DNA from: Desulfoluna butyratoxydans
GTDB lineage: Bacteria; Desulfobacterota; Desulfobacteria; Desulfobacterales; Desulfolunaceae
Direction: 5' to 3'
NCBI RefSeq assembly: GCF_900699765.1
Contig: NZ_CAADHO010000002.1
Span: forward strand, 434,001-498,000
DNA length: 64,000 nucleotides
A program made the position numbers and the translations under genes. Positions 16,716 to 25,407 of this stretch are shown here, piece after piece (position 1 is the first letter of the stretch; each line of letters starts with the position of its first letter). A model generated the notes under the pieces. The model did not search any database and was not told the origin of the DNA. It saw nothing but the letters and a program-made list of their open reading frames with translations.

Positions 16716-18092
16716 CTAGCGTGCGTGATGCTTTCTGTATTCGTTGATGTCACGGTCCCAGCCACCTTCAACTTCGTCTTCTTTCCAGAAGATGTAGGGG
16801 TTGGTACGGGGATGATCGACGTGTACGGCCTGGGGCTCCATGTTGATCTTCTCAAGGAATTTCTGGAGACCCTGACGGATCATCAGCTCGCCGAGACGTT
16901 CACGGTTCTTGCCCTCTTCCATCCAGTAATCCCAGACAGACTCGATGACTTCAGTGAGCGCTTCGTATTTCTCTTCCAGGTACTCCATCCACTCTTCTTC
17001 GGAGTCGAAGTCGGCCAGCTGCTTATTCATGGTCTGGTCGATTTCAAGGAAGGGAACCACGAGGGTACCCATCTGAGCGCCGTCAACGATGGGGGCCTTG
17101 GCGCCGGCGAGGATGGAAACACCACGCTGCTTACCGACTTTCAGGGCCTTGGGCATAACGTTGATGCAGTGCATGCAACGGTTACACTCTTTGTCGTTGA
17201 TCTTGAGTTCACCGTTTTCGTACTTCATGCACTCGGTGGGGCAGAGGGCAAGTACTTCGGCGTCGAGGTCAAATTTCCCCCAGTCGCGACCGCTGTGAGC
17301 GCCGGCGTTGGCGGGGTTGGTGCCGTCAACGTACTTGGCCACTTCAGCCTGGTCCACCTGGATCTGATCTTTCCAGGTACCGATGAAGGAGAGGTCGGAA
17401 CGGGCCATGGAGGCCACGCAGCCGTTGGGGCAACCGTCGAACTTGAACTTGAACTTGTAGGGGAACGCGGGACGGTGCAGTTCGTCCTGATACATCATGG
17501 TCAGGAAGTAGCAGAGCTCCTGGGTGTCGTAGCAGGCGTATTCGCAGCGGGACTGACCGATACAGTCAGCGGGGGTTCGCAGGTTGGACCCGGAACCGCC
17601 GAGGTCCTGATCCATCTCGTGGGTCAGGGTGTAGAAGATCTCTTCCAGCTGAGGCGTGGTGGTACCGAGCAGAACGATGTCGCCGGTAGAACCGTGCATG
17701 TTGGTGAGACCGGAACCACGGAACTGCCACAGATCCATCAGTTTACGCAGGTACTCAGTGGTGTAGTACTTTGCACCAGGCTGAGCCACACGTACTGTAT
17801 GGAAGGAAGCCACGCCGGGGAATTCTTCGGGCTTGTCGCTGTAACGCCCGATGATGCCGCCGCCGTAACCGAAAACACCTACGATGCCGCCGTGCTTCCA
17901 GTGAGTGGTGCCGTCCTTGTAGGAGAGTTCCAGAAGACCGAGCAGGTCGTCGCAAGCTTCAGCAGGAATCTGAAAATCAATTCCTTTTTCGTTTTTTGCC
18001 CTGACTTCGGCTTCCTGCTTGATGTCGGACACAAAGCTTGGCCACGGCCCGGATTCCAGCTCGTCCAACAAAGGGGTTTCATGCTTTGCCAT
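16716..18092 (-). CDS. dsrA: Dissimilatory sulfite reductase alpha subunit
   Basis: A 458-residue DsrA, the catalytic alpha subunit of dissimilatory sulfite reductase. The siroheme-linked [4Fe-4S] ligands are in CIGQSRC (177-183) and CPNGC (221-225). The inserted ferredoxin domain carries CPTEC (284-288) and CNRCMHC (303-309) for a second [4Fe-4S] cluster. RFSD-type substrate-pocket residues are represented by YSDKPEEFPGVASFHTVRVA (about 84-103). The enzyme acts in the cytoplasm in the last, energy-yielding step of sulfate respiration. It heads the leftward dsrABDN operon, behind the promoter at 18289-18317 with a leader of about 190 bases. The sequence is full-length with no missing ligands. 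Confidence 0.97.
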   Translation of the reverse strand: MAKHETPLLDELESGPWPSFVSDIKQEAEVRAKNEKGIDFQIPAEACDDLLGLLELSYKDGTTHWKHGGIVGVFGYGGGIIGRYSDKPEEFPGVASFHTVRVAQPGAKYYTTEYLRKLMDLWQFRGSGLTNMHGSTGDIVLLGTTTPQLEEIFYTLTHEMDQDLGGSGSNLRTPADCIGQSRCEYACYDTQELCYFLTMMYQDELHRPAFPYKFKFKFDGCPNGCVASMARSDLSFIGTWKDQIQVDQAEVAKYVDGTNPANAGAHSGRDWGKFDLDAEVLALCPTECMKYENGELKINDKECNRCMHCINVMPKALKVGKQRGVSILAGAKAPIVDGAQMGTLVVPFLEIDQTMNKQLADFDSEEEWMEYLEEKYEALTEVIESVWDYWMEEGKNRERLGELMIRQGLQKFLEKINMEPQAVHVDHPRTNPYIFWKEDEVEGGWDRDINEYRKHHAR

Positions 18093-18288
18093 TGCCTTAC
18101 CTCCATTGAATAAATAATTTTAACTCAACAAGACGAAATCAAATGAAACCATTTGACTTTGATTGCCAAGTCACTCAAACCTTAAACCTTAAACCACATA
18201 AAATAACAGCCAAAACAAACCGTCCCAGCTGCTACTGTCTATGCAATTTCCATTAATCAACTATAATGGCCCTATTATCAAACTCCAT

Positions 18289-18317
18289 GGTATAAAGTTA
18301 TTGCCTTTTCTTGTCAA
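18289..18317 (-). promoter_or_regulatory. Sigma70-type promoter of the dsr operon
   Basis: On the minus strand TTGACA (18312-18317), a 17-base spacer and TATACC (18289-18294) form a good promoter for dsrA. Transcription would start near 18282, giving a 5' leader of about 190 bases. The remaining gap to 18602 is AT-rich with several short dyads, such as AAAGGCCTTT near 18359 and CAGGG...CCCTG near 18542-18558, but no gene. Confidence 0.7.
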
Positions 18318-18602
18318 TAAAAAAGCTTTTTCCCGTGGTTATTAAGGCTTTACATTCCAAAGGCCTTTCAAGGCCTCTCCCCCGCTCATTCCCCTTACGA
18401 TAAATTGTCAGACGAGTTAATCTATTGAGACCTAACGATATCTACATCGCAATCAGAAAATCGGGTCAAAAACAGACCCCTTCTGCAAATAACACCTTTC
18501 AGGGAATATCTCATCGTGTTTCACGGCGAGTCACACCATCGCAGGGTATATCTCCCTGTATATCAACACCCTGATTTCTTATCCCAATACTTACTTTTGA
18601 AC

Positions 18603-18632
18603 ATAAAAAAAACGGACCCCATGGGGGGTCCG
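18603..18632 (-). terminator. Terminator of the 18686 gene
   Basis: CGGACCCC pairs with GGGGTCCG around a short ATGG loop. On the minus strand it is followed by a run of eight T residues. Confidence 0.88.
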
Positions 18633-18685
18633 CCTTTGAAGATATGCCTAGTTTTATTCAATTTAAATGAACAAATAAATCAGAA

Positions 18686-19834
18686 TTATTTTCCATTTTC
18701 TTCGGTATTCATCTGTTGAACCGCACGGTAAAACGCGGCCCCGTGTTCGGCAACCTTTGCCGTCACCACCCCCATTTCCGAAGCCCCGGGGTTGAAGGAC
18801 GAAACCACGCCACAGGCAGTCTCGACAAAATCTTCCAGGGTATGGGCGACCAGATACCGCCCCACCCAGTCCCCGAAGGGGCCGTCCAGGGGCCCCACAT
18901 CGGTGAGGTGGGACACCCCGTCGAAAAACCCCTGGAGGGTGGCGGCCACGCAGTGGTCTCCCACCCAGGCCACCTCACCGATGCCGTCGTACCGGTCCAG
19001 GCGGTTCCTAAGGCTCAGGAGCATCAGGAAATAGAGGGCTCCTTCCAGAAGCTCCTCGGCCCCGGGCTCTTCCACATCGGCCATGGGGGTGTACTGCCGC
19101 ACGGTGATGAGGCGAACCCTGGGCTCTTCCCCATCGATGTTCACCACAAAATCCCCTGCCGCATGGTGCCAGGGCTGCACCAGCTCAAAGGTCAGAGGGT
19201 TGTAGAGGCGGGTCAGGATCTCGGCGGCCTGGCGGTACACCGAGGCCGCCTGCCCCTGGGGCAAAAGGACGTGATCGTCACCGGCCCAGACCACCACCCG
19301 GTCGTCCCCGTCATGGCGGGTCTGGTGAAACTCGTGATAGCCTTCAAACCACTCCCCGAAAAAAAGCACCACGCGGTGGGTGTCCACGTCCACGGCGTCC
19401 AGGGCATACACCTCAGGCAGGGCCGTGCTTCGACGGGAGAGCTGTTTCAAAATGGCAAACTCCCCTTCGGCACAGGCTCCCCCTTCGGGGGTCACGGCCA
19501 GGTTCACCACCAGGGCCCTCTCCCCGGCATCCGTGGACAGGGTCATGCGTGCCGGATGGTAAAAATGGCCGTGCTTGAGGATCTCCACATGGACGGAGCC
19601 GACGGTGGGAAGGGGGGCCGGAAACAGGGCCCGGAACAGACCGGTCCCTTTGCCTGCGGCTTCTTTTTCAAGGACGGTCTCTACGGCACGGACATAGTGG
19701 CCGTAGCACAAGGTCGCTTCCCCGCAGGTACGGTCCGCGGGCAGCGGAGTGGCAAGGACCGCTTCATCGATCTGACCGCCGCGGCTGTGACCGGGCAGAC
19801 TCCAGGTAATCTTCATGGGTTGCTTCTTCATCAA
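18686..19834 (-). CDS. Unrecognised conserved-looking protein upstream of dsr
   Basis: A 382-residue cytoplasmic protein that I cannot place in a family with confidence. It starts MMKKQPMKITWSLPGHSRGG. Notable stretches are CYGHYVRAVETVLEKEAAGKG (in two parts, about residues 43-63), VVLFFGEWFEGYHEFHQTRHDGDD (about 155-178), and LVQPWHHAAGDFVVNIDGEEPRVRLI (about 238-263). The HHAAGDFVVN phrase is loosely reminiscent of the catalytic loop of aminoglycoside-phosphotransferase-like kinases, but an N-terminal nucleotide-binding lobe is not clear, so no function is assigned. No signal peptide or membrane helix is visible. It is transcribed leftward after a TPR gene, each with its own terminator, just upstream of the dsr operon. 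A link to sulfur metabolism is only a positional guess. Confidence 0.75.
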   Translation of the reverse strand: MMKKQPMKITWSLPGHSRGGQIDEAVLATPLPADRTCGEATLCYGHYVRAVETVLEKEAAGKGTGLFRALFPAPLPTVGSVHVEILKHGHFYHPARMTLSTDAGERALVVNLAVTPEGGACAEGEFAILKQLSRRSTALPEVYALDAVDVDTHRVVLFFGEWFEGYHEFHQTRHDGDDRVVVWAGDDHVLLPQGQAASVYRQAAEILTRLYNPLTFELVQPWHHAAGDFVVNIDGEEPRVRLITVRQYTPMADVEEPGAEELLEGALYFLMLLSLRNRLDRYDGIGEVAWVGDHCVAATLQGFFDGVSHLTDVGPLDGPFGDWVGRYLVAHTLEDFVETACGVVSSFNPGASEMGVVTAKVAEHGAAFYRAVQQMNTEENGK

Positions 19835-19863
19835 ATTCAGGTTGCAAGGCAGATATTTGCCAT

Positions 19864-19895
19864 AAAAAAAGCCCCCTGCAGGGTGTGCAGGGGGC
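19864..19895 (-). terminator. Terminator of the TPR gene
   Basis: GCCCCCTGCA (19871-19880) pairs with TGCAGGGGGC (19886-19895), with seven T residues following on the minus strand. Confidence 0.92.
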
Positions 19896-19910
19896 GTTGG
19901 ATCCGAGTGC

Positions 19911-20534
19911 TTAGCTGCGGTGGGGTTCCACCTCTTTCAGCAGGGCCTCGGGCACCTCGTAGCCCATGGACTGGGCTATGTCAAAGTGCTCAATGGCCTT
20001 GGCATACTCTTCCTTTTCAATGTAGGCGATCCCCAGGTTGTGGTGGGGAATGGGAAAGTCAGGCTGAACCTCAAGGGCCTTCTTGCTGGTGGTGATGCTC
20101 TCGTCCACCAGGCCCTTCATCAGGTAGGCGTTGGCCAGGGTGGTGTACGCCTGGACAAACTTGGAGTTGTGCACAATGGCCTTCTGAAGGTTCTTGATGG
20201 CCTCGTCCACGTTGCCGCGCTGCAGCTCAATGAAACCGATGTTGCCGTACCCAACGGCAAACCCGGCCCGGGACTTGGTGGCCAGCTTATTATAATAAAG
20301 GCAGCCCTCCACGTCTTCACGCTGCAGGGCAATGCTGCCGAGCATCACATAGCCTTCGGCGAGGGTGGGACTGCATCCCACGGCCTCGTTGAAGCTGGCT
20401 TCGGCCTCATCATATTTTTTCAATCCCATCAGAGCCACGCCCAGGTTGTAGTGGCTGTTTCCGCAATCGGGATTTCCGGCAATGGCATCCCTCAGTTGAG
20501 CAATATGTTCTTGCGCGTTCTTCGGCTTTTGCAT
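19911..20534 (-). CDS. Tetratricopeptide repeat protein
   Basis: A 207-residue protein made almost wholly of TPR helices, with about five repeats. Recognisable units include GNSHYNLGVALMGLKKYDEA (about residues 20-39), LAEGYVMLGSIALQREDVEG, FAVGYGNIGFIELQRGNVDE, FVQAYTTLANAYLMKGLVDE and FPIPHHNLGIAYIEKEEYAK (about 160-179). There is no signal peptide, so it should be a cytoplasmic protein-interaction scaffold. It ends with its own terminator before the 18686 gene. A possible promoter lies on the minus strand with TATAGT at 20707-20712 and TTGACA at 20728-20733, though the spacer is only 15 bases. Its position between dapA and the dsr cluster does not reveal a partner. Confidence 0.88.
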   Translation of the reverse strand: MQKPKNAQEHIAQLRDAIAGNPDCGNSHYNLGVALMGLKKYDEAEASFNEAVGCSPTLAEGYVMLGSIALQREDVEGCLYYNKLATKSRAGFAVGYGNIGFIELQRGNVDEAIKNLQKAIVHNSKFVQAYTTLANAYLMKGLVDESITTSKKALEVQPDFPIPHHNLGIAYIEKEEYAKAIEHFDIAQSMGYEVPEALLKEVEPHRS

Positions 20535-20836
20535 GATCCCTCTTTGTCTGGTAACCCATCCAAAACGAGAAGAAACCCCAAACCGGGCATCCCTCGCTCA
20601 GAGCCGGGTATTTTTTTTATGTCACGGCCAGAAAAAAGTGGGCACACCCCCTTATATAAAGGTGCAACCCGCCTCTTCGGTTTCTTTTTTTTTAATAAAT
20701 TCACAAACTATACCGCCCTCCCAAGGTTGTCAAATCAAATCGAAAGGGTCTGACCCCTTTCATGCGAAAGAGGTTCCGGTGGGGATCCCAAACCAACAAA
20801 GGAAGGGGCCATCCCCCTGAAATCAAGCCTTTGGTA

Positions 20837-20865
20837 TTGACACACCATTCTTTTTTTTTATATTT
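20837..20865 (+). promoter_or_regulatory. Sigma70-type promoter for dapA
   Basis: TTGACA (20837-20842), a 17-base spacer and TATTTT (20860-20865) precede dapA. The rest of the 20535-20926 gap shows no gene. Confidence 0.65.
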
Positions 20866-20926
20866 TTCCAAGGTTTGTAATCTTTAGCCACCTTACAGTC
20901 ACATTTGCGAAGCCAGAGGTAAGACA

Positions 20927-21964
20927 ATGAAAAAAGGCTGCTACACAGCACTGATCACCCCTTTTAGAAATGATCTTGTGGACTACGAGGGCCTCGAAAA
21001 ACTGTGTCGCTTTCAGATCGAAAACGACATCACAGGAATCTTGGCCGTCGGAACCACCGGCGAGAGCCCCACACTCGCTTGGGACGAACACAACAGCCTG
21101 ATAGAGATTATTTCCAAACAGACCAAGGGGAAATGTTTCTGTATTGCGGGCACCGGAAGCAACAACACCAATGAGGCGCTTTCAGCAACACGGCACGCTG
21201 TGGAAGCCGGGGTGGACGCGGTCCTCCTCGTGGACCCCTACTACAACGGCCCCAGCTCCCTTGAGATCAGAAAAGAGTATGTCACCCCCGTGGCCCGGAC
21301 CTTCCCGGACATCACGGTGATTCCGTACATCATCCCCGGTCGCACCGGCGCCCAGATGCTTCCCGAAGACATCGCTCTGCTTCACCGGGAGTGCCCCAAC
21401 GTCTCAGCCGTCAAGGAGGCCACGGGCAACCTGGACAACATGAAGCGCACCCGCGAAGTCTGCGGTCCCGACTTCAGCATCTTCTCAGGTGACGACGCCC
21501 TGGTGGTGGAGATGATGACCGACCCGGCCATTGCCGCCTCAGGGGTCATCTCCGTGGCCTCCAACATCGTACCCGGACCGGCCTCCAAGCTCATCAGGCT
21601 TGTGGCCGAAGGCAAGATGGATGAAGCCGAGACCCTGCACAAGGCCCTCACCCCGCTGTTCAAGCTCACCAGCGTGGTCACCATGGAGGAGACCCCCTTC
21701 GGCGAGGTCAAGTGCCTGGCCCGAAACCCCCTGGCCGTGAAAACCGCCATGCAGCTCCTGGGGATGCCCTCGGGATCCTGCCGCAAGCCCCTGGGCAAGA
21801 TGACCCACAAGGGACTTGACGTGGTGGTGGGCTACCTCACCGAGGTAATGGACAACAACCCCGAGCTCCTGGCTCCGGTGGAGTCCTTCTTCGGGGTGGA
21901 CATCAAGGCCCGCCTCACCGACAAAGCCCTCCTTGAGAGCCTTGTCTACGACGAGACCTATTAG
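20927..21964 (+). CDS. dapA: 4-hydroxy-tetrahydrodipicolinate synthase (DapA), C-terminally extended
   Basis: A 345-residue member of the DapA/NAL (beta/alpha)8 family, which condenses aspartate semialdehyde with pyruvate in the lysine and diaminopimelate pathway. Key residues are visible: TTGES (43-47) with the catalytic Thr, Tyr in YYNGP (106-107), Tyr134 in YIIPGRTG, and the Schiff-base lysine K163 in VKEATGN. The usual YNVPGRT is altered to YIIPGRT. The protein is about 50 residues longer than typical DapA because of a C-terminal extension (about 295-345) ending LLESLVYDETY. It has its own promoter and a bidirectional terminator. A related aldolase specificity is possible, but the catalytic set and the presence of asd in the window favour DapA. 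Confidence 0.88.
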   Translation: MKKGCYTALITPFRNDLVDYEGLEKLCRFQIENDITGILAVGTTGESPTLAWDEHNSLIEIISKQTKGKCFCIAGTGSNNTNEALSATRHAVEAGVDAVLLVDPYYNGPSSLEIRKEYVTPVARTFPDITVIPYIIPGRTGAQMLPEDIALLHRECPNVSAVKEATGNLDNMKRTREVCGPDFSIFSGDDALVVEMMTDPAIAASGVISVASNIVPGPASKLIRLVAEGKMDEAETLHKALTPLFKLTSVVTMEETPFGEVKCLARNPLAVKTAMQLLGMPSGSCRKPLGKMTHKGLDVVVGYLTEVMDNNPELLAPVESFFGVDIKARLTDKALLESLVYDETY

Positions 21965-21984
21965 CGGCCTCCTCGTTTAACGCA

Positions 21985-22026
21985 TAAAAAAAAGCCGACG
22001 CCCTAAAGGGAGTCGGCTTTTTTTAT
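21985..22026. terminator. Bidirectional terminator between dapA and YkgJ-like gene
   Basis: A stem of AAAAAAAGCCGAC and GTCGGCTTTTTTT around GCCCTAAAGGGA-like loop sequence. It has T-runs on both strands, so it can serve both converging genes. Confidence 0.9.
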
Positions 22027-22124
22027 GAACAATAGACAGGGCCAAGGGTCTTTTACCTGAAAAGTTATGAACAATTAACCCTTTCTTTACTAAACAGACC
22101 TGAAAAGGTCTCTGTCACCCTGGG

Positions 22125-22919
22125 CTATGCCGGATTTTTCGGCTTAAACAGCTTGTCTTCGTTTTCCTTTAAGAAAAAAACGTCCTTGAGCCAGAGAAAA
22201 CCAAACTCGAGCAGGGCCAGTTCGTCGGTCTTCATCTTCTCGACACGCTCGTCTTCCACCTCGAACTTGTCAAGAAAGGGGCTCTCAAAAACAAACCGCT
22301 TAAAGGCATCCAGGTTGTAGCAGGCCATGAAGAACATCTCTTTGGCCTTGGGGGTCCACTGGATGTTGGGGGGAAAACTGCGCTTCCGGACGATAAGATC
22401 TGCCCAGCCCGCGTTGATCTCGTCGTGAATGTCCACGCCCTGATCTTTTCGCCAGGAGTCCACGGTCCACTCCTTGGCCTCTTCAAATCCTTTGCAGTGG
22501 GGCTCGTTGACAAAGAAGAAAAAATCCTTGTCGTCGTCACCGCCCTCTTCGCCGTGGCTGAGGTTGCCGACCCCTAAGGGGTAGTAGCGACATGTGGTGG
22601 GGCGGTCATCGTAGACGAGGCAGCCTTCGTCCCGCACAAAGGGACAGGACCGGATCTCGTCATCGAGAAGTTTCAGCGTCACCACGGGAAGGTCGGTTTT
22701 TTCAAACAGCTGGGGCTCGGTGTAGATGGCCAAAAACTCTTCGGACGGAAGTTCCAGCTTGTTTTTCAGGCGAATGATGTCGTAGGGGGTCAGGATGATA
22801 TCAATCCCCCGACAGCATTTGGTGAAACAGCTGACACCTTTGTGGCATTCAAATTGAAAACCGGAGCTGCGTCCCAACCGCACCGGTACGATGTCTGCCT
22901 TGTTTTCAGATTCACTCAT
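22125..22919 (-). CDS. YkgJ-family cysteine-cluster protein
   Basis: A 264-residue protein with the YkgJ (zinc- or iron-chelating cysteine cluster) pattern. Cys residues in FECHKGVSCFTKCCRG (about 24-39) form a CX5CX3CC group. A second group is in SCPFVRDEGCLVYDDRPTTCRYYP (about 91-114) and further CxxG contacts follow at PHCKGFEEA. Such proteins are cytoplasmic, probably metal-binding, and otherwise poorly defined; the DRPTTCR(Y) motif is a hallmark. The C-terminal 100 residues are helical and charged. It is monocistronic, faces dapA across a shared terminator, and is divergent from galU. A second, shorter YkgJ-like protein occurs at 43968. Confidence 0.88.
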   Translation of the reverse strand: MSESENKADIVPVRLGRSSGFQFECHKGVSCFTKCCRGIDIILTPYDIIRLKNKLELPSEEFLAIYTEPQLFEKTDLPVVTLKLLDDEIRSCPFVRDEGCLVYDDRPTTCRYYPLGVGNLSHGEEGGDDDKDFFFFVNEPHCKGFEEAKEWTVDSWRKDQGVDIHDEINAGWADLIVRKRSFPPNIQWTPKAKEMFFMACYNLDAFKRFVFESPFLDKFEVEDERVEKMKTDELALLEFGFLWLKDVFFLKENEDKLFKPKNPA

Positions 22920-23142
22920 ATTGATCGCTCCTCACTCCTTCTATGTCAAAAACACGTCCCATATGTGTTTTTAGTTCCCAAAAAAGGAGTAACATAATAA
23001 TTTCACTCCGGTTTTACAATAAAAATTTACCGACACCCCTTGATTTCAGACGCCATTCACCGTATATCACAACAAAAAAGTCTCACTGCCCGCCGTCGTG
23101 AACTCACACTTTCACAACATCAAACCATCAGGATTCGACTTT

Positions 23143-24009
23143 ATGAAAATACGAAAAGCGGTGTTTCCAGTCGCCGGTCTCGGCACACGATTCCTTCCGG
23201 CAACCAAAGCCCTCCCCAAAGAGATGCTCCCCGTGGTGGACAAACCCTTGATCCAATACGCTGTGGAAGAAGCTCTTGCAGCCGGTATCGAGCAGATCAT
23301 CTTTGTCACCGGCAGGGGCAAGGAGGCCCTGGAAGACCACTTCGACCACTCCCACGAGCTGGAATCCATCTTAAAGGAGCGGGGCAAGGACCAGACCCTG
23401 GAGCTCATGGAAGCCCTGGTCCCTGAAACCGGAACCATCATCTACACCCGTCAGAACAAGCCCCTGGGGTTGGGTCATGCCATCTGGTGCGCCCGGGACG
23501 TGGTGGGCAACGAACCCTTTGCCGTCCTTCTTGCCGACGACCTGGTCAAGGCTGAAAACCCTGTGCTCTCCCAGATGATGGGCGCCTTTGAGACCACCCA
23601 GTCCTCCATGGTGGCGGTAATGGAAGTGGACCCGAGCCAGACGGACAAGTACGGCATTGTGGATGGCGCCAGAGAAAACGGCAGCCTCATCCGAGTGCAG
23701 GGGCTTGTGGAAAAACCCGCCCCGGAGTCGGCCCCCTCCAACCAGGCTATTATCGGCCGCTACATCCTCACCCCGGAGATCTTCGAACTCCTGGAAGCCA
23801 AAGAGACCGGTGCAGGCGGTGAAATCCAGATCACCGACGCCATGGAAAAGCTTCTGACCACCCAGGATATCTACGGCTTTCTCTTTGAAGGCACCCGGTT
23901 TGACTGCGGGGACAAGGCAGGGTTCCAGATGGCCAACATCGCCTATGCCATGGACAACCCGGAGATCAAGGGCCGCCTCACCACCTACCTCCAGACCCTC
24001 CTCAACTGA
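23143..24009 (+). CDS. galU: UTP-glucose-1-phosphate uridylyltransferase
   Basis: A 288-residue GalU, making UDP-glucose from glucose-1-phosphate and UTP for cell-envelope polysaccharides. The N-terminal nucleotidyl-transferase signature AVFPVAGLGTRFLPATKALP and KEMLPVVDKP (about residues 5-35) is intact. VTGRGKEALEDHFD (about 61-74), LADDLV near residue 133, and GLVEKP (about 189-194) are in the expected order. The start at ATG 23143 is chosen because the protein then begins like known GalU and AGGA lies 9 bases upstream; the frame extends to 23098 without support. It stands alone and converges with the transglycosylase gene. Confidence 0.95.
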   Translation: MKIRKAVFPVAGLGTRFLPATKALPKEMLPVVDKPLIQYAVEEALAAGIEQIIFVTGRGKEALEDHFDHSHELESILKERGKDQTLELMEALVPETGTIIYTRQNKPLGLGHAIWCARDVVGNEPFAVLLADDLVKAENPVLSQMMGAFETTQSSMVAVMEVDPSQTDKYGIVDGARENGSLIRVQGLVEKPAPESAPSNQAIIGRYILTPEIFELLEAKETGAGGEIQITDAMEKLLTTQDIYGFLFEGTRFDCGDKAGFQMANIAYAMDNPEIKGRLTTYLQTLLN

Positions 24010-24015
24010 TCAGCC

Positions 24016-24045
24016 CGGGCGAGGGGGACACAACCTCCTCGCCCG
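24016..24045. terminator. Hairpin between converging galU and transglycosylase genes
   Basis: CGGGCGAGG (24016-24024) pairs with CCTCGCCCG (24037-24045). It lacks a long T-run but is well placed as a shared terminator. Confidence 0.55.
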
Positions 24046-24065
24046 ACCCGAAGTATACGCATGGG

Positions 24066-24650
24066 TCAATGGGCGCTGTAATAGGAATTGAACCGTTCCA
24101 CCTTGGCCACGTAGGCCCGGGTCTCGGCAATGGGCGGGATACCCTTGTGATGTCTGACGGTTGTGGGACCTGCGTTGTAGGCTGCCAGGGCGAGTTTCCG
24201 ATTGCCCTTGAAGTCTGTGAGCAGGCTCTTGAGGTAGGCTGTCCCCCCCATGATGTTTTCGTACGGGTCATAGGGGTTTTTGATTTTGTAAAAGGCCACG
24301 TTGTGAGGCATCAGCTGCATGAGCCCCTTGGCACCCTTGGGGGAAAGGGCCCTTGGGTTGAACCCCGACTCCGCGTGAATGACGGCTTTCACCAGGGCAA
24401 AGGAAATGCTGTGGGCCTCGGCGGCACGGACAATGATGGCGTCATAGGCCGACGAACTCCACATTCTCCCGTTTTTTTGTTTTTTCTGCCCCCCCATGGG
24501 CCGTGCCCCCATGAGGTCGATCTGACGGGCGTCCGGTGAGTCCGTATAACACAGGGTACCCGAGGCGTCCCTGTAGATATAGATGTCGGCCTCCGCAGCG
24601 GTTAATCCCATGACCATCCACAACACAATCATCCATCGGCTCCGCGCCAT
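24066..24650 (-). CDS. Lytic transglycosylase (SLT domain) with DUF4124-like N-terminus
   Basis: A 194-residue exported murein lytic transglycosylase. A signal peptide covers about residues 1-21. It is followed by the short module IYIYRDASGTLCYTDSP (about 23-39), typical of DUF4124-like segments found before SLT domains. The SLT domain runs from about residue 75: catalytic E94 in IHAESGFNPRALSPKGAKGL, then MQLMP (about 111-115), the ENIMGGTAYLKSLL region, and AYNAGP (about 157-162). The enzyme cleaves the glycan strands of peptidoglycan in the periplasm with 1,6-anhydro product formation. It lies 34 bases downstream of the 24685 gene on the same strand and probably shares its transcript. Confidence 0.92.
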   Translation of the reverse strand: MARSRWMIVLWMVMGLTAAEADIYIYRDASGTLCYTDSPDARQIDLMGARPMGGQKKQKNGRMWSSSAYDAIIVRAAEAHSISFALVKAVIHAESGFNPRALSPKGAKGLMQLMPHNVAFYKIKNPYDPYENIMGGTAYLKSLLTDFKGNRKLALAAYNAGPTTVRHHKGIPPIAETRAYVAKVERFNSYYSAH

Positions 24651-24684
24651 AGCGCCCCCTGTCCAAAATTGGGTCCTTTAGGTG

Positions 24685-25074
24685 TCACGACCCGATGCTG
24701 TTGTACCGTCCCCGTTTTTCCACAAGAATTTTCCGGACCACGCCGCCGGTAAACGAAGGGTGGGACAAATACGCAAGACCGGTCTTGAGAAAGGACCCTG
24801 TCACCTCTTCAAAGATCCTCTCTTTGTCGGACGCCGCAATAAAATTCCGCTCCAGCCGCTTTTCATAGCGCGCTGTGGTTCCCCCCAGGGCCTTGGTCAA
24901 CTCGGCAAGGGAAAGGCCCACGGCGGCAGCCTCGGTCTCGGTTACCTCAAACTCAATGGAAAAAAGGGCCGTCACCACAAAGGCGTCCTCGCTGATCCTT
25001 CGGGACGCGTCGTCAAGAATCAAGGTGAGACCGTTTTCAAGTTTCATTGATTTTACACAGTTTTTCGTCATCAT
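24685..25074 (-). CDS. Unrecognised 129-residue protein
   Basis: I do not recognise this protein. It is cytoplasmic by appearance, with no signal peptide or membrane helix, and mostly alternating strands and helices: LENGLTLILDDASRRISEDAF (in two parts, about residues 12-32), FSIEFEVTETEAAAVGLSLAEL, and a basic C-terminus EKRGRYNSIGS. Two ATG codons in tandem (25072-25074 and 25069-25071) follow a GGAG, and the second is slightly better spaced; a third at 25047 is possible. It is followed 34 bases later by the lytic transglycosylase gene, suggesting an operon, but nothing else ties it to cell-wall turnover. Confidence 0.65.
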   Translation of the reverse strand: MMTKNCVKSMKLENGLTLILDDASRRISEDAFVVTALFSIEFEVTETEAAAVGLSLAELTKALGGTTARYEKRLERNFIAASDKERIFEEVTGSFLKTGLAYLSHPSFTGGVVRKILVEKRGRYNSIGS

Positions 25075-25407
25075 TAAACTCCATTTTTACATCGACTATG
25101 GGGCTGTACCCCCTGGTATGGGGCCTTTTTCACAGGGTGAGTGCGCCTTTTCATCCCTTTTCCCATGACGGGTTCACAGCGCAATACGTAAACGGGGTAT
25201 ACGGGGCAGCCCCCTTAAAAATCAAGATATAATGCCTTGTTTGGCTCCAGTATTCACGATATAAAATGCCTTTGGGCCGCCCTAATTTCCGGTGCCCCTC
25301 ATCAACCCGGCCCCCTTTTTGTTACATCCCCTGTGCACAGAAAGCACCCAGGAAACGATGCCGCCGGGTTATCAACAAAACCAACCGACACCACGAAGGA
25401 CTACCCT
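25075..25407. other. Divergent gap before the RdgC-like gene
   Basis: About 333 bases between divergent genes. An open frame runs through it into the RdgC-like gene from 25237, but it has no ribosome site and reads as non-coding. No clear promoter pair was found. Confidence 0.4.

Noticed and set aside
16725..18113. 462-residue frame opposite dsrA, and a similar one opposite dsrB
   Set aside because: Strong codon bias in dsrA and dsrB keeps the opposite strand open; the translations resemble no family, while dsrA and dsrB are certain.
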